NCBI GenBank assembly: GCA_964650485.1
Contig: CAZYTX010000057.1
Location: forward strand, 1-22,607
Reading direction: 5' to 3'
DNA: 22,607 bases
From: CAZYTX01 sp964650485
GTDB lineage: Bacteria > RBG-13-61-14 > DATKZS01
Positions 1 through 7,130 of this stretch are shown in pieces; the first letter of the stretch is position 1; each line of letters begins with the position of its first letter. A model generated the notes under the pieces. That model saw nothing but the letters and a program-made list of their open reading frames with translations, was not told the origin of the DNA and did not search any database. The position numbers and the translations under genes were made by a program.

Positions 1-1
1 C

Positions 2-2560
2 TGGTTCGTGGGCTGCGACGCGTACATTACGATAAACGGCGAGGACTGCGACGACGGCAACGGCACGGTCTACCCCGGGGCGCCCGAGCTGTGCGACGAG
101 CTTGATAACCAGTGCCCGGGGGACCCGGGCTACGGCGAGGTGGACGAGGGCTGCCCGGTTTCGGTGTCCGGAGGAATGCACCATTCCTGCGCCCTGCTGA
201 AAGACGGACGGATAAAGTGCTGGGGACTGAACAGCCGCGGCCAGCTCGGCACGGGTAATAACCGGAACTATCACGCGCCCGTGCTGGTGTACGGAATCAA
301 TGATGCAACCCAGGTGTCTCCGGGTGAAGACCACTCGTGCGCGGTTCTCTCCGGCGGCTCGGTCATGTGCTGGGGTGGGAACTGGGAAGGCCAGCTCGGG
401 AACGGGACAACAGCCGGCTCCAATATCCCTGCGCCGGTGAAAAATATCAGCAACGCCGTCCAGGTGGCCGCGGGCTATGAGCACACCTGCGCCCTGCTGG
501 GTGACACGCTGAGCTCGGTGATGTGCTGGGGAGACAACGAGGACGGCCAGCTGGGGAACGAGACCACCGTGGGTTCGAGCTATCCGGTATCTGTTTCCGG
601 GCTATCGGACGTAGTGGAGATCGCAGCGGGAGGATGGCATTCCTGCGCAGTACAAGCCGACGGCACGGCCTGGTGCTGGGGAATGAACGACTCCGGCCAG
701 CTCGGAGACGAGACCTTTACAAGCTCCACCGTGCCGGTGACGGTCTCGGGCTTGAGCGCGGTGGCAATTGCCGCGGGTGAAGAGCACACCTGCTCGATCA
801 CGCCGGGCGCCTCTGTAATGTGCTGGGGAAACAATGAAGACGGCCAGATGGGAGACGGTTCCACAGTCGGTTCCAACCTGCCGGTGTCCGTATCCGGACT
901 CGGCGGAGCTACTGTTTTGTCTCTTGGAGACTGGCACAGTTGCGCGCTCCTGTCCGGCGGCTCGGTCGAGTGCTGGGGATGGAACTTGTGGGGGCAGCTC
1001 GGTATGGGCTCATATCAAGGCGTTTCAACAGTTCCCGTGCCGGTAAAGAACGTGAGCGACGCTGTATCCCTGGGAGCAGGAGGCATGCACAACTGCGTTG
1101 TGTTTTCGGACGGCTCGGTCATGTGCTGGGGGCTGAACGCCTTCGGCCAGGTTGGGAACCAGGGGTATTCATACGCAAGCCACTTGAGACCCACACTCGT
1201 GCAAGGCATAAACAATGCCTTGCAGGTGACCATCGCGCATGGAGACCATTCCTGCGCCGTGCTCTCGGACGGCTCGGTCAAGTGCTGGGGCCACAACCTG
1301 GAGGGCCAGCTCGGGGACGGGACCAACTACTTCTCCAACCTGCCCGTGACCGTCTCGGGCATTTCCAGTGCCAGCACGGTAATGGCGGGCTCGACCTCGC
1401 GGACGATCGCGGCCGGTTCAGAGCACACCTGCGCCTTGCTCTCCGGCGGCTCGGTCATGTGCTGGGGGGACAACGAGGACGGAGAGCTTGGGGACGGGGG
1501 TACGCTCTACACGGATTCGAACGTGCCGGTGGAGGTATGGGGATGCTCGAGTGCCAGGTCCATAGGCGCGGGAGACGACAACGCATACGCGGTGACAGCG
1601 GGCGGCTCCATCTATAGCTGGGGGGACAACGCGGAATACGAGCTGGGGGACGGGTCCACCGCGCCGTATACGAACAAGCGGCGCCTGGTAAGCTTTATAG
1701 CTGATGCCAAGGCGGTTGACGGGGGGGAGGACCACGCCTGCTCGCTCGACGGCGACGAGGTGCGGTGCTGGGGAGCCAACTACTATGGCCAGCTGGGGGA
1801 CGGGACCTTCAATCCTGCCTGGACCCCGGTCTACGCCTCAGGCGTATGGAATGCTATTGGAGTGGCGACCGGGGGCGAGCATTCCTGCGCGGTGCTTGGC
1901 GGGGGCACGGTAAAGTGCTGGGGCGCGAACTGGTCGGGACAGTTGGGTGACGGCACTTCTGATGGGTCCACGGTTGCGGTGCAGGTGCTTGACATAACCA
2001 GCGCGGTGCAGGTGTCCGCCGGAGAAGAGAGCTCGTGCGCTCTCCTTGGGGGCGGATCGGTCATGTGCTGGGGCGCTGATCATATGGGCCGCGAAGCATT
2101 GAGTCCCATACGTATTCCTGGAGTAAGCAATGCAGTGCAGGTGGACGCGGGCGCGCACAAGTCCTGCGCGGTGATCCAGGACGGGAGCATATCGTGCTGG
2201 GGCGCCGGGTTCCTGGGAGACGGGGCCACGGTTTTCTACATGGAGCCGGTCAGGACCATCATAGAGCCGTGGTGCACTGACAGCGACAACGACGGCTTCT
2301 TCGTGGAAGCGGGGTGCGGGCCTGTGCCTGACTGCGACGACAACCACCCGGACCACTGGTCCGACTGCGGAGTGTGCGTTGACGCCGACGGGGACGGCTA
2401 CGGGACCGATTGCGACCTGGGCCCGGACTGCGACGACGGCGATCCTGACGTTTACCCGGGCGCGCCCGAGCTGTGCGACGGGGTTGACAACCAGTGCCCC
2501 GGCGAGCCCGGCTACGGCACTGTTGACGAGTTTTGCGGAGATTTAATCACGGGGCCATAG
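2..2560 (+). CDS. Secreted RCC1-repeat double beta-propeller protein with MopE-like motifs (5' partial)
   Basis: The reading frame is open to the first base of the window, with Trp-Phe codons before the first possible start (GTG at 8) and no signal peptide, so the true N-terminus lies outside. The protein opens with a MopE-like Asp/Cys-rich motif (DCDDGNGTVYPGAPELC followed by DNQCPGDPGYG). It then carries 14 RCC1-type repeats, each of the form HSCALL..GSV.CWG.N..GQLGDGT, at about 50-residue spacing. It ends with a second, longer MopE-like region (DADGDGYGTDC, DCDDGDPDVYPGAPELC). RCC1 repeats form seven-bladed beta-propellers, so 14 blades suggest two propellers. Paired cysteines in nearly every blade suggest disulfides and export. 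The Asp-rich ends are probably calcium-binding and resemble surface or secreted proteins of myxobacteria. The partner and function are unknown. A strong terminator follows the stop codon. Confidence 0.88.
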   Translation, partial: WFVGCDAYITINGEDCDDGNGTVYPGAPELCDELDNQCPGDPGYGEVDEGCPVSVSGGMHHSCALLKDGRIKCWGLNSRGQLGTGNNRNYHAPVLVYGINDATQVSPGEDHSCAVLSGGSVMCWGGNWEGQLGNGTTAGSNIPAPVKNISNAVQVAAGYEHTCALLGDTLSSVMCWGDNEDGQLGNETTVGSSYPVSVSGLSDVVEIAAGGWHSCAVQADGTAWCWGMNDSGQLGDETFTSSTVPVTVSGLSAVAIAAGEEHTCSITPGASVMCWGNNEDGQMGDGSTVGSNLPVSVSGLGGATVLSLGDWHSCALLSGGSVECWGWNLWGQLGMGSYQGVSTVPVPVKNVSDAVSLGAGGMHNCVVFSDGSVMCWGLNAFGQVGNQGYSYASHLRPTLVQGINNALQVTIAHGDHSCAVLSDGSVKCWGHNLEGQLGDGTNYFSNLPVTVSGISSASTVMAGSTSRTIAAGSEHTCALLSGGSVMCWGDNEDGELGDGGTLYTDSNVPVEVWGCSSARSIGAGDDNAYAVTAGGSIYSWGDNAEYELGDGSTAPYTNKRRLVSFIADAKAVDGGEDHACSLDGDEVRCWGANYYGQLGDGTFNPAWTPVYASGVWNAIGVATGGEHSCAVLGGGTVKCWGANWSGQLGDGTSDGSTVAVQVLDITSAVQVSAGEESSCALLGGGSVMCWGADHMGREALSPIRIPGVSNAVQVDAGAHKSCAVIQDGSISCWGAGFLGDGATVFYMEPVRTIIEPWCTDSDNDGFFVEAGCGPVPDCDDNHPDHWSDCGVCVDADGDGYGTDCDLGPDCDDGDPDVYPGAPELCDGVDNQCPGEPGYGTVDEFCGDLITGP
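157..2260 (+). repeat. 14 tandem RCC1-type blades
   Basis: CWG or SWG signatures mark 14 successive blades of about 150 bp each. Parts are nearly identical in DNA: a 29-bp stretch (347-375) recurs exactly at 1439-1467, and close variants end in gtgctgggg near 975, 1130 and 2070. Blade 10 (about 1570-1660) has lost both conserved cysteines. Blades 13 and 14 have lost the canonical GQLGDGT turn. Confidence 0.85.
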
Positions 2561-2632
2561 CGCAAGTGCGACTGTTCCCGGCATAATAAGTATGCCCCTG
2601 GATTCAAGCTGAATCACTCATACTGCGGCACC

Positions 2633-2689
2633 GGCCGGAGAGGCGTTTGAGGCGTGCAGCCCGACTCTCCGGCCTTTTTTTCTTTTTTT
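2633..2689 (+). terminator. Rho-independent terminator after the RCC1 gene
   Basis: A perfect 10-bp GC-rich stem (ggccggagag at 2633-2642 with ctctccggcc at 2665-2674) encloses a 22-nt loop. It is followed at once by a run of seven T, a C, and seven more T. It lies 72 bp past the stop codon and separates the RCC1 gene from the tolC-like operon. Confidence 0.9.
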
Positions 2690-2757
2690 CGATTGAAAGC
2701 CGGCACCGAGCAGAAAAAGACCACATAGACCTTCCGGCCCGACACAGGGAAAAGACC

Positions 2758-2787
2758 TTGAAAAACTGCTCCTAACAGAGTTATGGT
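2758..2787 (+). promoter_or_regulatory. Candidate sigma-70-type promoter of the tolC-lipoprotein operon
   Basis: TTGAAA at 2758-2763 is separated by 18 bp from TATGGT at 2782-2787. Each box differs from the consensus by one or two bases. It lies between the upstream terminator and the start codon, where a promoter is required. This is by eye only; the spacing is slightly long and the -10 box is weak. Confidence 0.35.
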
Positions 2788-2796
2788 ATGGGCATT

Positions 2797-2808
2797 GCTT
2801 ACGTAAGC
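2797..2808. promoter_or_regulatory. Perfect 12-bp palindrome, candidate operator
   Basis: GCTTACGTAAGC is its own reverse complement. It starts 10 bp after the candidate -10 box, so it would overlap the transcription start, and ends 23 bp before the ATG of the tolC-like gene. That position suits a repressor site. The cognate regulator is not in the window. Confidence 0.35.
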
Positions 2809-2831
2809 GCTAATTATCAAGAGGTGAGAAA

Positions 2832-4664
2832 ATGAAAAAGCAAGGGCATAACAAGCCGTCGCGGGCATGGGTGATACTGGTCTGCGTTCTGGTCTGCATG
2901 GCGCCCGCGGGATCGCGGCTTCAGCAGGCGGAGACCGGGCTTGCAAGCCCGGACCGGGGTGCTGAGATGATCTCTCCTTCATCATCGGGTCTTTCCGACT
3001 TCTCCCAGCAGCTCAATTTAAGTTTTGACCAGGCTGTGGAGCTCGCCATGGAGAACAACCTGGACCTCGCGAACGCGCGCCGGGAGGTGCGGCTTTCCGA
3101 GCTTTCGATAACCCGTGCCAAGTCCGCGTACGACCCGTACTTGCAGGCTGACGGGTCGCATTCTTACAGCCAGCGCACTGCGAGCCAGCGGGCGTTCGGG
3201 GAGGAGAGCGAGACCACCAGCGTGAACGTGTCCAGCGGGGTGAACACCTGGACCGGGGGCTCGATGTCCGTGGACTTCCGAAACTCGAGGCAGGAGACGG
3301 ACTCGATCTTCTCCACCCTGAACCCGTACTACAACACCGAGCTTTCGGTAAACCTTTCCCAGCCTCTTCTCAAGAACCGTTTCAAGAACACCCGGGCCAT
3401 GGACCTCGACAAGAAGAGGAACGACCTGGAAAGGTCCCGCAAAGACCTGGAATCAAAGGAGTACGAGATAGAGTCCGAGGTGGAGGACTCTTACTGGGGC
3501 CTGGTTAAGTCATGGCTCAGCCTGGAGCTTAGGAGGCGTTCCGAGCGGCTCTCGGCCCGCATGCACGAGGTGACCCTTGCCAGGGTGCGGACCGGCGCCG
3601 CGGCCCCTGTCTCCACCCAGCGCACCGAGGCCAACCTGGCCAGCGCCCGTGCCTCGCTGGTCGAGGCTGAGAACGACTACCGGCGCGGCCAGGCCTCGCT
3701 GAAGACGGTGCTCAACCTGGGCGAGGCGGACCTGTGGTCGCTCGAGCTCATACCCACTGACATGCCCGGGTACGAGCCTTTGCAGATAGACCGCGAGAGG
3801 GCCCTTGCCGACGCGGTCTCCAACAACCTCGACATCTGCAAGACCAGGCTGCTGATAGCCAACGCCGAGATATCCAACCTGGAGGCGAAGAACAAGGTAT
3901 TGCCGCAACTGGATTTGCAGGCCCGGGTGGGGGTGTCGGGCCTGGCCGGAACCGACCACCCGCGGGACCAGGTGGTGCAGACCGGTTTCGTGGTCCCCAA
4001 CCCCTTGCCGCCCGACCAGTACCCACAGCCCTACATCATGGAGACGGTGGTCATACCGGGCGAGGAGAGCGAGTCCGCAGGGACCTACGGGGACGCGGTG
4101 GAGAACATGTTCGAGGGGGACGACTACTTTTACTCCGCTGGCCTTATGTTCCGGGTTCCCATAGGCAACCGCGGCGCCAAGGCGGACAGGGAGCGGAGCA
4201 TGATCAACTATGAGAAGCTCCACGCTGAGATACAGAACCAGAGGAAGCAGGTGGTTCTCAACATGATGAACCTGGTCTATTCTTTTGAGGCAGCGGACCG
4301 GAGCGTTCTTGCTGCGCGCGAGGCCAGGCGCCTGCAGGAGAGGAACCTTGAGACCGAGGAGAAGAAGTACTCGCTGGGAGCCAGCACCAGCTACGAGGTT
4401 ATGGAGGCGGAGGAGAGCTTCGAGGAGGCCCGCACCTCGGAGATATCCGCGTTGATCGAGTACACCAAGGCGAAGGGAAGAGTGGAGCGGGCCAGGAAAG
4501 GATACCTCCCGGCGGGGACAGCAATGGCGCCTTCCAGCATCAGCGCCGCGGGTCTGAGTGCCGGCGCCATCCCCTCCGGGATTAGCCAGGAGATGATCGA
4601 GCAGTACCAGGGGTCTTTGCCCGCGGGTATTGACATGAGCCAGATACAGTCAATGATAAGGTGA
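2832..4664 (+). CDS. TolC-family outer-membrane efflux/secretion channel protein
   Basis: TolC-family proteins form trimeric outer-membrane channels with a long periplasmic helical barrel, used by efflux pumps and type I secretion. The ATG follows a GAGGTGA ribosome site. The N-terminus (MKKQ... then VILVCVLVCMAPAG) is a signal peptide. The two OEP repeats are visible: the first begins at LSFDQAVELAMENNLDLANA, near residue 60, and includes LSVNLSQPLL before the long helices. The second starts around residue 325, with an extended strand region containing VFRVPIG-like sequence (LMFRVPIGNRG). At 610 residues it is longer than typical TolC (about 450-500). Extra length lies in a Pro/acidic loop near residues 385-430 and a polar Ala/Ser/Gly-rich tail after residue 555. 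No HlyD-type adaptor or pump gene is adjacent. The downstream lipoprotein gene starts 10 bp later, so the two are probably co-transcribed. Confidence 0.9.
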   Translation: MKKQGHNKPSRAWVILVCVLVCMAPAGSRLQQAETGLASPDRGAEMISPSSSGLSDFSQQLNLSFDQAVELAMENNLDLANARREVRLSELSITRAKSAYDPYLQADGSHSYSQRTASQRAFGEESETTSVNVSSGVNTWTGGSMSVDFRNSRQETDSIFSTLNPYYNTELSVNLSQPLLKNRFKNTRAMDLDKKRNDLERSRKDLESKEYEIESEVEDSYWGLVKSWLSLELRRRSERLSARMHEVTLARVRTGAAAPVSTQRTEANLASARASLVEAENDYRRGQASLKTVLNLGEADLWSLELIPTDMPGYEPLQIDRERALADAVSNNLDICKTRLLIANAEISNLEAKNKVLPQLDLQARVGVSGLAGTDHPRDQVVQTGFVVPNPLPPDQYPQPYIMETVVIPGEESESAGTYGDAVENMFEGDDYFYSAGLMFRVPIGNRGAKADRERSMINYEKLHAEIQNQRKQVVLNMMNLVYSFEAADRSVLAAREARRLQERNLETEEKKYSLGASTSYEVMEAEESFEEARTSEISALIEYTKAKGRVERARKGYLPAGTAMAPSSISAAGLSAGAIPSGISQEMIEQYQGSLPAGIDMSQIQSMIR

Positions 4665-4674
4665 GGAGGCTGTC

Positions 4675-6174
4675 ATGAACAATAGGGCGTTCGCTTTTTG
4701 CGTTTTAGTTGCTTCGCTTGCCATCGCTGGTTGCGGAGACGAGGCCAGCGAGGACTACCATGTGACCCCGGTTGGAGGGAACTACGACGCGACCTTTTTC
4801 CCCTACTTTGAGCAGTCCGGTGAGGGTTCCTTCTCCACCGACTGTGCGGGGTCAAGCTTTGCTTGCTCCATGCCGCTGGCGCCGGGGCAGGGACCGACCG
4901 GCTTCTATCTTGGCGGCAGGACGCTCTCGGTGAGGCTTTTGCAGGAAGGGCCGCGGCTTTTTGCCGAGGTCCCGGAGGAGCATTTGTTGAGCCTGTCCCT
5001 GGGCCCTGCGCAGCTCGGCTTGCCTCCTTCATTGCTTGACCCGCTGCTTTCCGAGGGCGACAGTGTGACCCTTACTTTCGAGCGGGAGATCTTTGCGGAC
5101 GGTGAAGGGGGCGACTTCTTCCGGGTCATGGTGGTGACCGCGGAGGAGAGGTTTGACGCGGACTACGTGTTCGGGCAGGGGGTGGCCGAGGAGGAGACTG
5201 CGTCCGTGTCCGTGACCTTTACGGCTCCTTCCTCCCGGGTGAGCGTGGGGTTCCTGGCCGGGCTCTCATCGCCCGGGGAGTTCGCGGCCCTGGACGAGGT
5301 CTCGGTGTCCATTGCATCCGGCCAGGTGCTTTACGAGGATTTCGAGTCCGGGCCGGCTGCTGACTGCAGCCCGGGGGGCACGAACGCCGAGCGGTGGAGC
5401 GTTAGCGCGCCCGGGTGGAGGACGGGCAACTTCTGCGTGTCACCTCTCGTGCCGATCGAGGGCTTGTACTCGGCCCGCTGGACCGGTGGCAGCTACAGGA
5501 AGGTCTCGGGCTCGGTGCTATCTTCCGCGGTAAGCTCGGACCTCTCAGCCTTCCTTGGAGGGGGTTTCCAGGGGGCCTCTAATCTCTCCGGCATTTTCAT
5601 GGAGGCCTGGGAGCCGCAGAACACCCAGTTCTTCACCTCCTTCTCCGGCGCCAGGCGGGAGTTGGGGGTCCTTGTCGGGACCTTCAGAGGCGAGTCCAAG
5701 AACCACGACTGCGTGGAAGGCGGAACATTTATCATGACCTCGCAAGGAGTCGAGTTCAGCGACCTCTCGGACTACTACTGGGTCATGACTATCGAGGGCG
5801 AGGCCGGGTCTTGCCAGCCTGCGCTTGCCCACGCGAATACAATCGAGTTCATGGAGACCGTGACCACGTCCACCGGCAACACCATCAACATGGTCCAGGA
5901 GGGACCGGTGCTGACGGCTGACGAGGAGGCGTATCTTTCATCCGGGGTCGCATACCAGATGGGGGGCGTGGTGTACGGGGACCAGGCGGCCCTGGTCATG
6001 GCCGGCGTTTCCGGTCTTACCGGGGCTATCGGCAACGGGACCATCCAGGACTCGACCATACAAGGCCCGCTCACGGGGCTGCTCACCTTCGAGTACGATG
6101 GAGAGAACCACACTTGCATACTGGGAGGACAAAGCGGGTTCTCGGTCGAGCTCTTGGACAAGGGGGGATTTTAG
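4675..6174 (+). CDS. Lipoprotein of unknown function
   Basis: The ATG lies 10 bp after the tolC-like stop, behind AGGAGG. The first 20 residues are a lipoprotein signal ending in a clear lipobox (LAIAGC), so Cys20 would be lipidated. Gly-Asp follows it. The remaining 480 residues are rich in Ser, Gly and acidic residues with beta-strand character and scattered cysteines. I do not recognise the family. Two copies of the motif N-H-x-C-x-x-G-G, at residues 343 and 478, suggest an internal duplication near the C-terminus. A stretch with DEVSVSIASGQVLYEDFESG (about residue 205) resembles beta-sandwich binding modules, but that is only an impression. The context suggests an envelope role alongside the outer-membrane channel. 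The stop lies 8 bp from the stop of the convergent gene, with no visible terminator between them. Confidence 0.75.
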   Translation: MNNRAFAFCVLVASLAIAGCGDEASEDYHVTPVGGNYDATFFPYFEQSGEGSFSTDCAGSSFACSMPLAPGQGPTGFYLGGRTLSVRLLQEGPRLFAEVPEEHLLSLSLGPAQLGLPPSLLDPLLSEGDSVTLTFEREIFADGEGGDFFRVMVVTAEERFDADYVFGQGVAEEETASVSVTFTAPSSRVSVGFLAGLSSPGEFAALDEVSVSIASGQVLYEDFESGPAADCSPGGTNAERWSVSAPGWRTGNFCVSPLVPIEGLYSARWTGGSYRKVSGSVLSSAVSSDLSAFLGGGFQGASNLSGIFMEAWEPQNTQFFTSFSGARRELGVLVGTFRGESKNHDCVEGGTFIMTSQGVEFSDLSDYYWVMTIEGEAGSCQPALAHANTIEFMETVTTSTGNTINMVQEGPVLTADEEAYLSSGVAYQMGGVVYGDQAALVMAGVSGLTGAIGNGTIQDSTIQGPLTGLLTFEYDGENHTCILGGQSGFSVELLDKGGF

Positions 6175-6182
6175 ACGACTCA

Positions 6183-7097
6183 TTAGCTCGTTTTCCTTCT
6201 CTGCTCGAGGAGTTTCAAGGCGCTCGACTTTATCTGGACCTTTGCTGCGCCGGACTTTGCGATCTTAGCAAGTGAGTTCTGGTTGAGGGAGGAGAGCACG
6301 TTCATGGCGAGCGGCATGGGCGTTTTCGGGTTTGTCACGATCTGATACTTGACCTCCTCGCTCTGGCTCCAGGTCGAGTTCTTTGCGATGACCTGCACCA
6401 GGTCCATTGGCAGGTTTGGCATCTTGAGCATCTGCAAGACCTCGGAGGCGCCGAACTTGGGGTTCTGGAGGAGGAACTTGAGCACCTTCTTGTTGCCTTC
6501 CTTGAGGAGTATGTTCCTGACCGCTCGGTTCCCTCGTTTTGCCGCGACAATCTTTTGATGCATGGACATCTTCTTGACAGCGAAGTATAGGTTCTCCGAG
6601 GACTGGTTTGAAAGGCTTGCGAGCAGCTTCTGCGCGGAGACCTCGTCCCCCGGGCCCGCATCCTCCCCTTCCTTTGCCTGCTGCTCCTCCCCCTGCTCTT
6701 CGTGATCCTCTTCCTCGTCATCTTCGGAGTCGTCTTCCCATTCGGTGGGCCCTTCCTGGTCCTCGGCTTCCATGCCCTCGGCCCTGGCGATGGTTATGGC
6801 CGCCTGGAATGCCTTGCTCATCTGGTCGGTGATCCGCCTGAACTGTATTGCCATGCCGGGGCCCATGCCGGGCATTGGAGCTTCCTTTGTGGCCTGGTAT
6901 GCGACCTCGCCTGACACGGCGAGGGGCTCGGTCACGCCGGGCAGGTGGAAGCGGAGTTCCACCGGCGTGGTCCTTGCAGCGGGCTCTTCAGAGGGCACGA
7001 AGTAACCGCCCTTGCTGATGTGGGTGTTAAACGCCTCTTCGAGCTCGCCGGGGGTGTCGAACTCGATGTCAATGACCTTCTTTTCTTCCGCGGACAT
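6183..7097 (-). CDS. PilZ-like domain protein with C-terminal helical repeats
   Basis: Residues 10-95 look like the PilZ-like domain common in myxobacteria (EEAFNTHISKGGYFVPSEE, a hydrophobic strand series, then GPGMAIQF). The c-di-GMP-binding Arg motif is not visible, and the usual D/N-x-S-x-x-G has His in first place, so nucleotide binding is doubtful. Residues 108-152 are a very acidic, probably disordered linker. Residues 155-300 are short amphipathic helices (KIVAAKRGNRAVRNILL, KVLKFLLQNPKF, QIVTNPKTPMPLAMNVL). They resemble a HEAT-like repeat module I recall from deltaproteobacterial proteins. It is the last gene of the minus-strand series and starts 33 bp after the DUF4388 gene, so the two probably act in one process. 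The target is unknown. The ribosome site before ATG is weak (AAGG). Confidence 0.75.
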   Translation of the reverse strand: MSAEEKKVIDIEFDTPGELEEAFNTHISKGGYFVPSEEPAARTTPVELRFHLPGVTEPLAVSGEVAYQATKEAPMPGMGPGMAIQFRRITDQMSKAFQAAITIARAEGMEAEDQEGPTEWEDDSEDDEEEDHEEQGEEQQAKEGEDAGPGDEVSAQKLLASLSNQSSENLYFAVKKMSMHQKIVAAKRGNRAVRNILLKEGNKKVLKFLLQNPKFGASEVLQMLKMPNLPMDLVQVIAKNSTWSQSEEVKYQIVTNPKTPMPLAMNVLSSLNQNSLAKIAKSGAAKVQIKSSALKLLEQRRKTS

Positions 7098-7130
7098 GTT
7101 AAAAGCCTTATGTTTCCGAAAACCTCAGCC

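Noticed and set aside
940..1617. Long open frame overlapping the RCC1 gene in another phase
   Set aside because: It follows the blade periodicity of the RCC1 gene, has an Arg/Gly-rich composition typical of a GC-rich shadow frame, and lacks a ribosome site.
157..2260. Possible CRISPR-like regular repeats
   Set aside because: The periodic units are about 150 bp, diverged, and translate as continuous RCC1 blades. There are no spacers.
6175..6182. Shared bidirectional terminator between the convergent genes
   Set aside because: Only 8 bp separate the stops, and I see no GC-rich stem with a T-run on either side.
6576..6596. ENLYF sequence in the PilZ-like protein, resembling a viral protease site
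   Set aside because: The site is incomplete (Ala follows instead of Gln) and it lies in a natural bacterial gene, so it is chance.
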